Part shown: positions 46,127 through 54,949 of the stretch, piece after piece | How positions within the stretch are numbered: position 1 is the first letter of the stretch | Layout of the letters: every line of letters begins with the position of its first letter | Assembly (NCBI GenBank): GCA_964526635.1 | Contig: CAZGLR010000007.1 | Location: forward strand, 1 to 55,359 | Direction of reading: 5' to 3' | DNA length: 55,359 nucleotides | DNA from: CAZGLR01 sp964526635 | GTDB lineage: Bacteria > Zixibacteria > MSB-5A5 > GN15 > JAAZOE01 | Program-made: the position numbers and the translations under genes | Notes under the pieces: model-generated | What the model saw: only the letters and a program-made list of their open reading frames with translations | Told to the model about the DNA's origin: nothing | Databases searched by the model: none

Positions 46127-47389
46127 ATGGTCAAAGCGATGGCAAATAAAACCATACTCATTATCGGCGGCGGTCCGGCCGGACTCATGGCCGCCGGACA
46201 GGCGGTAATCAACGGCGCCAGTGCGATCATTCTGGAAAAAATGTCACGGCCATGCCGTAAACTCAGTATCACCGGCAAGGGCCGCTGTAACCTGACCAAT
46301 ACCGCCGAGCTGCGTGAATTTATCGAGCATTTCGGGCGCAATGGCAAATTTCTCCATCAGGCATTTAACCGCTTCTTTTCTAATGAGTTACAATCGTTTT
46401 TCGCCGAACTGGGGGTACCGCTCAAAATCGAACGCGGCGGCCGGGTTTTTCCCGTCGATGACAATGCCCCGGCTGTAGCCGTCGCTCTGATCGAATGGGC
46501 GGTGAATCTGGGTGTGGAAATACAGACCAACACGCGAGTTGCGCGGCTTATCATAGAGAATAATATGGTAACGGGCGTCGCATGCGATGATGGCCGGGTG
46601 CTTCACGGTGCCGTTATCATCGCCACCGGCGGGAAATCATATCCGGCAACCGGCTCGACCGGCGATGGCTATACCCTGGCTGAATCTGTCGGGCACACTA
46701 TCCGGCCGACATTTCCATCGCTGGTACCGCTTGAGACGTCGGATACATCGCTTAAATCACTCGATGGGCTTAACCTGAAGAATGTGAAAGCGACCGTAAA
46801 AATCGATGGTAAAAAGAAAGAAAGTCAGTTCGGGGAAATGACTTTCACAGATTCGGGGATATCCGGGCCGATAATCTTAACACTCAGCCGTGATATCGTC
46901 CGCGCGCTTGAAAACAAACAGCAGGTTGAACTTTTAATCGATTTGAAACCCGCACTGGATGAAAAGAAACTGGACACGCGCCTTATCCGGGAGTTATCGA
47001 CACCCGCCAATGAACCGTTTGAAAATATACTTAAGACATTACTGCCCGGCCGTTTAATCCCGGTCTGCCTCGCACAACTCGGCATCCCCGGTGATAATTT
47101 CAATCATCAGATTACCGCCGCGGAGCGACATCGCCTGCTGAGCTGGTTAAAGGCATTTCGTATCCCGATTTTCGGCCACAGATCGTATAACGACGCCATT
47201 GTCACCGCCGGCGGTATCGCTATCAAAGAAATTAATCCCCATACGATGGAATCGAAGATCATCAGGGGTTTGTATCTTGCAGGCGAAGTTATTGATATCG
47301 ATGGCGACACCGGCGGATACAACCTGCAGGCGGCATTTTCAACCGGATGGCTGGCCGGCCGCGCGGCGGCCGCACAGGTACTGGCATGA
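46127..47389 (+). CDS. HI0933/BaiN-like FAD-dependent oxidoreductase
   Basis: The protein has an N-terminal FAD Rossmann motif (ILIIGGGPAGLMAAGQA), the family hallmark CRKLSITGKGRCNLTN, IATGGKSYPATGSTGDGY in the middle and a C-terminal FAD-closing segment GLYLAGEVIDIDGDTGGYN followed by LQAAFSTG. Starts at TTG 46103, ATG 46127 and ATG 46139 are all possible. 46127 is chosen for GGTG 7 nt upstream, giving 420 residues. These flavoproteins reduce unsaturated substrates, and their exact role is unknown in most bacteria. Confidence 0.88.
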   Translation: MVKAMANKTILIIGGGPAGLMAAGQAVINGASAIILEKMSRPCRKLSITGKGRCNLTNTAELREFIEHFGRNGKFLHQAFNRFFSNELQSFFAELGVPLKIERGGRVFPVDDNAPAVAVALIEWAVNLGVEIQTNTRVARLIIENNMVTGVACDDGRVLHGAVIIATGGKSYPATGSTGDGYTLAESVGHTIRPTFPSLVPLETSDTSLKSLDGLNLKNVKATVKIDGKKKESQFGEMTFTDSGISGPIILTLSRDIVRALENKQQVELLIDLKPALDEKKLDTRLIRELSTPANEPFENILKTLLPGRLIPVCLAQLGIPGDNFNHQITAAERHRLLSWLKAFRIPIFGHRSYNDAIVTAGGIAIKEINPHTMESKIIRGLYLAGEVIDIDGDTGGYNLQAAFSTGWLAGRAAAAQVLA

Positions 47390-47487
47390 CCGATTACTCT
47401 CTGGTTTAGCCGCAAAAATTCTACACCGGGTCGTTCGGCGCTGATCGTCTTTACAAAAAGTACTGCAGGTGTGGTTAAGAGCTTTGA

Positions 47488-47503
47488 TGGCACGCTTCTT
47501 GCT
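47488..47503 (+). promoter_or_regulatory. Sigma-54 promoter of the baeRF-type gene
   Basis: TGGCACGCTTCTTGCT is an essentially perfect -24/-12 element (TGGCACG-N4-TTGCT) with GG at 47489-47490 and GC at 47501-47502. The expected transcript start is about 57 nt before GTG 47571. Confidence 0.85.
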
Positions 47504-47570
47504 TTAATACTGGTTAGTAGACGTATTAGAAATCTCCCATGCACTGACAAACATCGAGGAGGATAACACT

Positions 47571-48725
47571 GTGAATACCCTCGACAAACAAGAACTGTTG
47601 AATCTGATAGAGAACTCTGAAAAACCCTGCCTGTCTCTTTATCAGCCGACACACAGGGCTTACCCGCAACATGAACAGGATTCAATCCGCTATAAAAACC
47701 TGTTGAAAGAACTTGAGGAATCCCTCAGGCAGAAATATCCGGACCGCGAATTCCAGCCACTTCTGGAACCGTTTCGAAAACTCGGTCAGGATCGCAACTT
47801 CTGGACTCATGCGCGCGATGGTCTGGCGGTTCTGGGCTCACCCGACGTGTTCCGATTCTTCACACTCCAGCGCCCCGTACCGGAACTGGCTGTTGCCGCC
47901 GACAGTTTCCATATCAAACCGTTGATTCGCATTCTGCAGTCAGCCGACCGGTATCAGGTTCTGGGCGTGAGCCGTGATTCATTCCGTCTTTTCGAGGGCA
48001 ATCGCGATGTTCTCGATGAAATCGAGCCGCATGACAGTATCCCGCGTACGATGACCGCAGCCCTGGGCAAAGAGACCACCGATGAACATCATACCGTCGC
48101 ATCATATGGCGGAGCACAGGATCCGCATTCACCGATGCATCATGGACATGGCGGTAAAAAGGCCGATATCGACATTGATACCGAGCGTTTTTTCAGGGCG
48201 GTCGACGCCGGTGTTTTCGAGCACCATTCCAAGCCGACACAACTGCCGGTAATTCTGGCGGCGCTGCCGGAACATCATGCCCTTTTCCACCACATCAGCA
48301 CGAATCAATTTCTTCTGGAAAAGGGTCTTGATTTTTTTCCCGAAAAACACATGTCACTCGATGACATCCGCACCCGCGTCTGGAAATTTCTTGAACCGCG
48401 TGTCATCAAACGATTAAATATCATTACCAATCAATTCGTAGAGGCAAGGCCAAAGGATAATGGCCACGATGATCCCTCGGAGATCGCCAAAGCGGCGGTG
48501 GCCGGACGAATCGACACACTCCTTATCGAGGCCGACCGCCAGATACCCGGTCGCATCGATACCGCCAATGGCGAAATCGAACTGGATCATCTGGAACATC
48601 CCGAAACCGATGATATTCTCGATGATATCGGTGAGATAGCGCTGAAAAAAGGCGGTGAAGTCATTGTCGTTCCGAAAGAACGAATGCCGACCGGAACCGG
48701 AATAGCAGCCGTCTATAGATACTGA
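47571..48725 (+). CDS. baeRF-type eRF1-like protein
   Basis: The start is GTG 47571 behind GAGGAGGATAACACT. The 384-residue protein resembles bacterial relatives of archaeal/eukaryotic release factor 1 (baeRF): an N-terminal CLSLYQPTHRAYPQ segment, a middle domain with YQVLGVSRDSFRLFEG, an HHGHGGKK-containing loop where release factors carry their catalytic loop, and a C-terminal L7Ae-like part (GRIDTLLIEADRQIPGR, EVIVVPKERMPTGTG). It lacks a clear GGQ motif, so peptide release is doubtful. Ribosome rescue or hibernation under stress is a common suggestion for the family. Sigma-54 control here supports a stress role. Confidence 0.78.
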   Translation: MNTLDKQELLNLIENSEKPCLSLYQPTHRAYPQHEQDSIRYKNLLKELEESLRQKYPDREFQPLLEPFRKLGQDRNFWTHARDGLAVLGSPDVFRFFTLQRPVPELAVAADSFHIKPLIRILQSADRYQVLGVSRDSFRLFEGNRDVLDEIEPHDSIPRTMTAALGKETTDEHHTVASYGGAQDPHSPMHHGHGGKKADIDIDTERFFRAVDAGVFEHHSKPTQLPVILAALPEHHALFHHISTNQFLLEKGLDFFPEKHMSLDDIRTRVWKFLEPRVIKRLNIITNQFVEARPKDNGHDDPSEIAKAAVAGRIDTLLIEADRQIPGRIDTANGEIELDHLEHPETDDILDDIGEIALKKGGEVIVVPKERMPTGTGIAAVYRY

Positions 48726-48875
48726 TGGCACAGGGATCAATCGCGGAGTTAATTATCGGGCAGTTAATACCGGCATTTTTTGGCATCATGCCGGCGGCTC
48801 CGTTTTTAATCAACAATTGGAAATGACGGCCTGCGATCGGCACGGGCGGCTCAGTGGCTGGTGTATGCTGAGTAT

Positions 48876-49424
48876 TTATGATTGTGTGGTTCGGTCTTGA
48901 TTCGATGTGTGGTGTTTGAGTTTATCAATCAGCCTGGCGTCTACTGAAAACCTGCCACCGCCTGTGATAAGTAAAAACATGGATCCGATCAGCATCGCGA
49001 AATCAGTGCGGGAGGCATGGGCCATCGACCAGAAGCCGTAGTGTGAAAGCTCACGAAGGTGGAATCCCCAAAAACCATGACCAAGCAGTATCGGGATCTT
49101 CGTCGAAACGATGGCAACAACCATATTTATCGCCAGAAACAGTGCCGCAATTCGAGTCACGAATCCAATGAGAATAAGACTTCCCGCCACTATTTCGACC
49201 ACACCTACGAAATTGGCCGCTATCTCCGGGAGGGGAATGCCGATCGATTCGAAACGGCCAACACCTCTCGCCGCCGGGTATATGAATTTCTGGATGCCCT
49301 CTGAAAGAAAAATCGCGCCCACCGCAATGCGAATCAGTACGACTGTCACGGAGGTATCTGTTTTCAGGGAGTTGCGTATCGCGATATTCAATCTCTGCCT
49401 CCATCGCCTAATGATAAGTGGCAT
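48876..49424 (-). CDS. DoxX-family membrane protein
   Basis: The 182-residue protein matches DoxX-type four-helix membrane proteins: VLIRIAVGAIFLSEGIQKF, FVGVVEIVAGSLILIGFVTR, LFLAINMVVAIVSTKIPIL and a last span AMLIGSMFLLITGGG. Members are linked to thiosulfate:quinone oxidation or to membrane redox stress complexes. The sulfur role is not supported by neighbours here. It follows the transhydrogenase operon on the same strand (51 nt after pntB), so it may be transcribed with it. Confidence 0.85.
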   Translation of the reverse strand: MPLIIRRWRQRLNIAIRNSLKTDTSVTVVLIRIAVGAIFLSEGIQKFIYPAARGVGRFESIGIPLPEIAANFVGVVEIVAGSLILIGFVTRIAALFLAINMVVAIVSTKIPILLGHGFWGFHLRELSHYGFWSMAHASRTDFAMLIGSMFLLITGGGRFSVDARLIDKLKHHTSNQDRTTQS

Positions 49425-49475
49425 AGCATTGATATACTGTGATACCTGTGGAAACGAAAAGCGGCAAGATTATCT

Positions 49476-50990
49476 TTATGATTCTTTCACGGCCGCCAAA
49501 ATCTCCAGAATCGCCTTCTTGCCGTCATTGAAAAACATCACAGTGTTGTCATTGGCAAAAAGCGGATTAGGTATCCCGGCAAATCCCGGTGACAGGCTTC
49601 GCTTAATCACGACTACAGTGCGGGCTTTGTCGACATCTATGATCGGCATCCCGGCAGTCGGCGATTTGGGATCGGTCCGGGCCGCCGGATTGACGACATC
49701 GTTGGCGCCAATGACTATCGCCACATCAACCTGTTCCATGACGGGGTTGATATCATCCATTTCGATAAGCTTGTCATAATCTACATTGGCTTCAGCCAGC
49801 AGCACATTCATATGCCCCGGCATGCGTCCGGCCACCGGGTGAATGGCATAATCCACAGCAATCTCACGCTGCTCCAGGAGATTGGCCAGGTCGCGCACCG
49901 CATGCTGCGCCTGCGATACCGCCATGCCGTAACCGGGTACAATCACGGCCCTGCGGGCGCCATCGAACAACATCGCAATTTCTTCGGCCGAAGTCGCTTT
50001 GATATTGCCGGCGTAGACGTCATCGTCCGAGGCCGCATCCGCACTCGGGCCAAGAACCCCGAAAAGGACGTTGGTCAGCGAACGGTTCATCGCCTTACAC
50101 ATAATATTTGTCAAAATCAGCCCTGAGGCGCCGACCAGGGACCCGGCAATTATAAGGACGGAATTGCTGATCACAAAGCCCGTTGCGGCTGCAGCCAATC
50201 CCGAATAGGAGTTCAGCAGCGCGATTACCACCGGCATATCGGCCCCGCCGATTGATAAGGTGATCAACACACCAAGGACTCCGGCCACGCCGAGCAAAAC
50301 CCAGAAAAGCATCGTGTTGCCCGGATTTAGTACCGCCAGCACACCAAGACCGACCGCAACGACAGCGAAAAGAATTTTTAATGCATTCATACCCGGGAAG
50401 GTGCTTTTCTTTAAAAGCAACAAACCGCCGATAAGAACGCCCGATACTATAATCCCGACCGACAACACCGGTTCGTTTTGCGCCCAGGTTGACACCCCCA
50501 GCCATACCGCCCCGGCGATGACAAGAGCGGAAAAACCATATTTAATCAGCTTCTGCCAGAAATACAGCTTCCATGATACTGCCAAAAATTCAGCCAGTTT
50601 TCCAAAAGCGACATAACTGCCGAAAAACGTCACCGAACCGATAATGCCCGATATTATTATAGCGATCCGCATCTGCATATCCGGACCGGGCGTTGATACC
50701 GTCTGCAATGCCGCCACCAGCGCTGAACCGGCCACGAGAGCCGAGGCCCCGCCACCGAAGCCATTGAAGAGACCGACCATCTCCGGCATCTTGGTCATCT
50801 TGACCTTCATCGCCGCAAAGGAGCCAATGACTGTTCCCGCCGCCACGCCGATCAGAATGAACTGCCATTCGAAACGGTCACTCAACAGGGTTGCCACAAT
50901 CGCCAACACCATCGCCAGTGCCGCCAGACGGTTCCCGCGTACGGCGCGACGGGGATGCGCCAGACCTTTGAGACCGACGATAAACAGCAC
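49476..50990 (-). CDS. pntB: Proton-translocating transhydrogenase beta subunit
   Basis: The protein has about nine membrane helices (to ~270) and a C-terminal NADP-binding domain (VIVPGYGMAVSQAQHAVRDL, HPVAGRMPGHMNVLLAEA, VAIVIGANDVVNPAA). With subunits A1 and A2 it couples hydride transfer between NADH and NADP to proton flow. The frame stays open and family-like upstream of the GTG at 50990 (SQDIVNIAYLAAA), but no ATG, GTG or TTG exists there. The candidates are ATT 51038, which overlaps the pntA2 stop and has AAGGGA upstream, or CTG 51002. The real start is therefore probably non-canonical or affected by a sequence error. Confidence 0.93.
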   Translation of the reverse strand: MLFIVGLKGLAHPRRAVRGNRLAALAMVLAIVATLLSDRFEWQFILIGVAAGTVIGSFAAMKVKMTKMPEMVGLFNGFGGGASALVAGSALVAALQTVSTPGPDMQMRIAIIISGIIGSVTFFGSYVAFGKLAEFLAVSWKLYFWQKLIKYGFSALVIAGAVWLGVSTWAQNEPVLSVGIIVSGVLIGGLLLLKKSTFPGMNALKILFAVVAVGLGVLAVLNPGNTMLFWVLLGVAGVLGVLITLSIGGADMPVVIALLNSYSGLAAAATGFVISNSVLIIAGSLVGASGLILTNIMCKAMNRSLTNVLFGVLGPSADAASDDDVYAGNIKATSAEEIAMLFDGARRAVIVPGYGMAVSQAQHAVRDLANLLEQREIAVDYAIHPVAGRMPGHMNVLLAEANVDYDKLIEMDDINPVMEQVDVAIVIGANDVVNPAARTDPKSPTAGMPIIDVDKARTVVVIKRSLSPGFAGIPNPLFANDNTVMFFNDGKKAILEILAAVKES

Positions 50991-51037
50991 GGCCGCGGCC
51001 AGATACGCGATATTTACTATGTCCTGACTAAGGATAA

Positions 51038-51322
51038 TTAATCCCTTCTCTTGAACATCTTCAGCATGCGATCAGTGACCAGAAAACCACCGACAACATT
51101 GATCGTCGCGAATATCACCGCGACCAAAGCCAGAATCTGAGACAATGTACCGCCATCCATACTGCCGGCCAGAACCAGCGCGCCGATTATTGAAATCCCG
51201 GAAATGGCATTAGAGCCGGACATGAGCGGGGTATGCAACGTCGGCGGCACCTTGGTGATAATCTCGAACCCGACGAAAATCGCCAGGACAAAGACTGTAA
51301 AGAGCATAACCAGACTACCCAT
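51038..51322 (-). CDS. pntA2: Transhydrogenase alpha subunit, membrane part
   Basis: The 94-residue protein has three membrane helices: VMLFTVFVLAIFVGFEII, ISGISIIGALVLAGSM and LSQILALVAVIFATINVVGG. It has the typical linker PPTLHTPLMSGSNAISG and ends VTDRMLKMFKRRD. This is the split PntA2 form found in many bacteria, in contrast to the fused E. coli PntA. It overlaps pntA1 by 1 nt, and pntB follows directly. Confidence 0.94.
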   Translation of the reverse strand: MGSLVMLFTVFVLAIFVGFEIITKVPPTLHTPLMSGSNAISGISIIGALVLAGSMDGGTLSQILALVAVIFATINVVGGFLVTDRMLKMFKRRD

Positions 51323-52533
51323 TAGTGCTCACTCCCTTCTTCCCGAACATTAATTCCAAAGACGTCACGCAGGCGCGCATTGGTGATCTCGCCATCTTTT
51401 GTCATCATACTTTCGCGTGTAATTTCATCATCCATATCAATAGTGAAAGCGCCATCTTTCATGAGGTGTTTGCAGAAATTGAACAGGTTGGTGGCGTACA
51501 TCTTACTGGCATGAAACGGAATTGTTGCCGGCAAATTAACCGGCCCGACAATCGAGACGCCATGGTAGTCAACCGTCTCCCCCGGTGAGGTCAGATCGCA
51601 ATTACCGCCGCGCTCCGCGGCCAGATCGACAATCACAGATCCGGGCCGCATGCCCGTGACCATCTCTTCAGTCACCAGAATCGGCGCCTTTTTCCCGGGA
51701 ACTGCGGCGGTGGTGATGACCACGTCGCTTTCGGCAACGACTGCGGTCATTACTTCGCGTTGACGGCGATAAAACTCCTCATCCATTTCTCTGGCATAAC
51801 CGCCCTTGTCTTCCGATTTGTCGGCTTCAAGTCCCAGATCGACAAATGTGGCTCCGAGGCTCTCGACTTGTTCCTTTACGGCCGGACGGATATCATACCC
51901 TTTGACCACTGCCCCGAGCCGTTTGGCCGACGCTATCGCCTGCAGCCCGGCCACACCAGCCCCGATAACAAAAACCCGCGCCGGAGAAATCGTACCGGCG
52001 GCCGTCATCAGCATCGGGAACATTTTTGGCAGAAGCTCTGCGGCAATGAGAACCGCCTTATACCCGGCCACCGTAGCCATGGACGACAACACATCCATAG
52101 TCTGCGCCCGCGTAATACGCGGCATCAACTCCAGCGCAAACGACTGCACGCCCTTGTCGGCGATTGCCTGTACTTCGTCTTTGGCAGTAAGCGGCTCGAA
52201 CATGGCGATCAGGGTATGCTTTGGCTGGAATAAATCGAGGTCTTCTTTGCCGTGTTCAGGATTAGCTCCCAGCCCCCGGACCTGCGCAATGATATCGCTT
52301 TTTTGGAAGACAGTTTTGCGGTCGGATACAATCTCGGCCCCGGCATCAGCATATTGATCATCGGAAAACCCGGCCCTGATACCGGCACCGGATTCGACAA
52401 TTACTTTGATACCGATTTTTTTTAATCGGCCGATATTGTCGGGAGTGATCGCGACCCGGCGTTCGCCGGGAAAGGTCTCGGCGGTAACGCCGATTGTCAC
52501 CTGCTTTGTCTTGTCTTTCTCCTGCTCGCCCAA
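51322..52533 (-). CDS. pntA1: Transhydrogenase alpha subunit, NAD-binding part
   Basis: The 403-residue protein is related to alanine dehydrogenase: the N-terminal part has VTAETFPGERRVAITPDNI and GAGIRAGFSDDQY, the NAD-binding part has VFVIGAGVAGLQAIASAKRLG and VITTAAVPGKKAPILVTEEM, and the C-terminal part VDLAAERGGNCDLT. It provides the NAD(H) site of the split transhydrogenase. It is the first gene of the pntA1-pntA2-pntB operon. Alanine dehydrogenase is excluded by the adjacent membrane subunits. Confidence 0.95.
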   Translation of the reverse strand: MGEQEKDKTKQVTIGVTAETFPGERRVAITPDNIGRLKKIGIKVIVESGAGIRAGFSDDQYADAGAEIVSDRKTVFQKSDIIAQVRGLGANPEHGKEDLDLFQPKHTLIAMFEPLTAKDEVQAIADKGVQSFALELMPRITRAQTMDVLSSMATVAGYKAVLIAAELLPKMFPMLMTAAGTISPARVFVIGAGVAGLQAIASAKRLGAVVKGYDIRPAVKEQVESLGATFVDLGLEADKSEDKGGYAREMDEEFYRRQREVMTAVVAESDVVITTAAVPGKKAPILVTEEMVTGMRPGSVIVDLAAERGGNCDLTSPGETVDYHGVSIVGPVNLPATIPFHASKMYATNLFNFCKHLMKDGAFTIDMDDEITRESMMTKDGEITNARLRDVFGINVREEGSEH

Positions 52534-52678
52534 AACCTTGTTTGGCCTCCAGTCTGAGCTCTCATCACGGCGATATCAATATGGTATTTGATACAGGTAA
52601 CAGATATCGGCCTTAATCGTTCCCATATAGCATACGGCGGATTTTTGCAGGATTTTGGGGTAAATCGTTGGCATTACA

Positions 52679-52706
52679 AAAAACCCCGGCCGAAACCGGG
52701 GTTTTT
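52679..52706 (-). terminator. Bidirectional terminator-like hairpin
   Basis: AAAAACCCCGG / CCGGGGTTTTT (52679-52689 with 52696-52706, loop 52690-52695) forms a perfect 11-bp stem with T-runs in both directions. It can end the leftward S9 peptidase transcript about 230 nt after its stop, insulating the transhydrogenase operon. Confidence 0.85.
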
Positions 52707-52717
52707 AACATTCTATG

Positions 52718-52821
52718 GCGGCCCCGATATCACTCTCCCCAAACTTTTGTGGTATTCGCATTTACGGTAAAGACAAGCTACGCTGTGAGCAATGGAAGCC
52801 GTTGGAAGAACATCGATTAGA
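52718..52821. repeat. Imperfect direct repeat, left copy
   Basis: This segment aligns without gaps to 55189-55292 (offset 2471). The first 52 nt are identical at 44 positions, the middle diverges, and similarity returns at TGGAAGCCGTTGGA against TGGAACGCATTGGA. In the frame of a plus-strand open frame at 52715-52954 (79 codons) the changes are mild (Ile/Val, Tyr/Phe, Lys/Arg), hinting at a shared coding origin. The two copies flank the S9 peptidase gene. Confidence 0.7.
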
Positions 52822-52933
52822 GGGAAATGGCATCCTGGGCCATCACGGAAACAAAGGGTTTACACGACCTTGTAGCTACACCGTGACCGTTCTTCTGCAT
52901 TCGTTTATCGAGCAAAAAATGGCACGAGAACTG

Positions 52934-54949
52934 CTAATCATCAAGCAGGTCTAAAAACTCCATGATACTTGCCGCGGTGTATATAAGGTCCTGAGGCGCG
53001 GCTCCGCCGATCCCGTGACCGGCGTATGGGATCTCAGTATACCATACCGACTGGTCTGCTTGCTCCATAGCGTCTGCCATCTTCCGCCCAGGGCCCGGCA
53101 CGACTCGCGGATCTTCCCCGCCCTGATTTATGTAGAGAGGTTTGGTAATTTGGGAGGCGTTATTGCGGGGAGAAATTGAGTCAAGGAATTCCGCCATTCC
53201 CGGCTCGGAAAGATCCCCCACTTCTCCTCGTTCCCAGCCACAGAAGAATCGATTCTGTGCGATCGACTTAAGGTCAGATACCCCGACCATACTTATGCCG
53301 CCTTTGAAGGCATCGGGATAACGTATGAGGGATTCCATTACGAAGTACCCGCCCCACGACTCCCCAAACAGCACGATGCGTTCACTGTCAAGATTCGGCT
53401 GTTGCTTTATCCAGTCGAGAAGGGCCCCGACATCTTTGATCTGCGACTGCCGACTGAAACCGTCGTCGGCACGTTCGAAGGTGGTGCCATACCCCCACGT
53501 GCCACGGTAGTTCGGAAGCAGGACAGTGTACCCCTTCGAGATGAACAGACTGAAGAGAGGATTCCTAGGTGCTGCCACTGGCGTGAACAATGCGTCAGGG
53601 CCACCATGAAAAGCGATTACCACGGGGCGCTTGTCACTGTCAGAATCAATCGGTTCATACATGAAAGTGTGAATTCCGGTCATGACACCGATCACGGAAT
53701 CTGTTGTTTTGTATTCGAAATCTGAAAATCTGATCTGCGATCCGGCGGTAGTATCAACAGCATCAACTACTGTAGAGAGAGCGTCTGTCTTCAAGTCCGC
53801 TGACATCAGGCGCATGCCGTTAAGCGACATGGTACAGAAATAGACCAGATTCCTTTCCGGATGAACGAAGACCTTGTTCTCCCACTGGTGGGCGATGAGG
53901 TTTTCCCTGTCGTCATACAGTACACGGTCCTGGTTCTCGTGGCGATCGAACACATGGAGAGCGGGATACCCTTTCTCCACCATCACATAGACGATGTAGC
54001 GCTCATCCGGGGAGAAGCACAACTGCCAGACATCGGCGTTCCGTTGCGGCGAGAGGCGCTTGCTCTCGCCCGTAAAGACATTCCTTTCCCATAGGCTGAC
54101 GAATTCCCGTTCATCCTCAGATTGTCCGGTTCTTGCATAGATAGCAAGCGAATCGTTCTTACCCAAAACGAACCGGTGCTGCTGAGAGTACCAGGCCGGT
54201 TCATTGCCGTGGTAGAAGACTCCTTCGCTCTCTTCGGCGAAAACCAGTTCATAAGAGCCATTGTCAAGGTCGACCCGTAACAGACGACCCGTCTTGTCGT
54301 CGTCAGATTGAAGCACGTACGCATATTTCAGCTGGGAATCGAATCCTTCGACTAACAGGTGGCCTTCGAAGGAACACAGTGCCACGGGCGTGCGGTCGGC
54401 CCGGAGATTGATGCGGTACAGAGTATGCTTGTTCGTCTCCATATCTATGACATAGACCAATACAATGGAACCATCAGGCGAAATACTATAGTGGAAAACT
54501 CCATACCCTGCGGAGAGCAATGTTGCTGAACTGTCGGTCGCAGCATGATAGATTATCAAGTCATATTGCTCGTTCGTTGCCCGGTCCTGCAGAAAGAGAT
54601 ACTCGTCATTGCTTCCCGGGATTCTTTCAACATTGGACGCATATGGGAGTGTTATCGAGATCGGCGCGACATCCCCGGTGCTGTTTTCAACCGCAAACAT
54701 CCCCCCAATAGCGTTCTCGTATATGAGATTTTTGTTATGGTCAAAGCCGTGCACGAATATGAAAGAAGGTGGTTGGTTTAGGGCTCCAATTATGGCTACC
54801 AGGTTGGACCAGCCGATGCGAGGGACATTCTTGGTGACAACGCTCCCCGCATTGGGAACACCAATTATCGCGAGTACTGTTGCTACGATCAGTGCGACCC
54901 CGGCAACGACGCCCAGGGTCCATTTGGCAACCGTCCAAAATCTCTTCAT
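52934..54949 (-). CDS. Membrane-anchored S9 prolyl-oligopeptidase-like peptidase
   Basis: The 671-residue protein has an N-terminal membrane anchor (about 10-32), a beta-propeller-like region (~60-400) and an alpha/beta hydrolase domain. The catalytic triad is visible as S531 (GESWGGY), D613 (GGEDPRV) and H645 (AGHGIGG). The oxyanion region has AFHGGPDALF, and YRGTWGYG precedes the serine. It probably cleaves peptides in the periplasm. Acylaminoacyl peptidase or a related esterase is also possible. It is a single gene, its flanks carry the two direct repeats, and its word and codon choice looks somewhat different from its neighbours, so acquisition as a unit is possible. Confidence 0.9.
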   Translation of the reverse strand: MKRFWTVAKWTLGVVAGVALIVATVLAIIGVPNAGSVVTKNVPRIGWSNLVAIIGALNQPPSFIFVHGFDHNKNLIYENAIGGMFAVENSTGDVAPISITLPYASNVERIPGSNDEYLFLQDRATNEQYDLIIYHAATDSSATLLSAGYGVFHYSISPDGSIVLVYVIDMETNKHTLYRINLRADRTPVALCSFEGHLLVEGFDSQLKYAYVLQSDDDKTGRLLRVDLDNGSYELVFAEESEGVFYHGNEPAWYSQQHRFVLGKNDSLAIYARTGQSEDEREFVSLWERNVFTGESKRLSPQRNADVWQLCFSPDERYIVYVMVEKGYPALHVFDRHENQDRVLYDDRENLIAHQWENKVFVHPERNLVYFCTMSLNGMRLMSADLKTDALSTVVDAVDTTAGSQIRFSDFEYKTTDSVIGVMTGIHTFMYEPIDSDSDKRPVVIAFHGGPDALFTPVAAPRNPLFSLFISKGYTVLLPNYRGTWGYGTTFERADDGFSRQSQIKDVGALLDWIKQQPNLDSERIVLFGESWGGYFVMESLIRYPDAFKGGISMVGVSDLKSIAQNRFFCGWERGEVGDLSEPGMAEFLDSISPRNNASQITKPLYINQGGEDPRVVPGPGRKMADAMEQADQSVWYTEIPYAGHGIGGAAPQDLIYTAASIMEFLDLLDD

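Noticed and set aside
47107..47685. 192-codon leftward open frame
   Set aside because: It is antisense to the flavoprotein and baeRF genes, has no recognisable fold and is a shadow of their codon pattern.
48755..48795. CCGGCAT/ATGCCGG hairpin between baeRF and DoxX genes
   Set aside because: The T-run lies in the loop rather than after the stem, so it is not a normal terminator.
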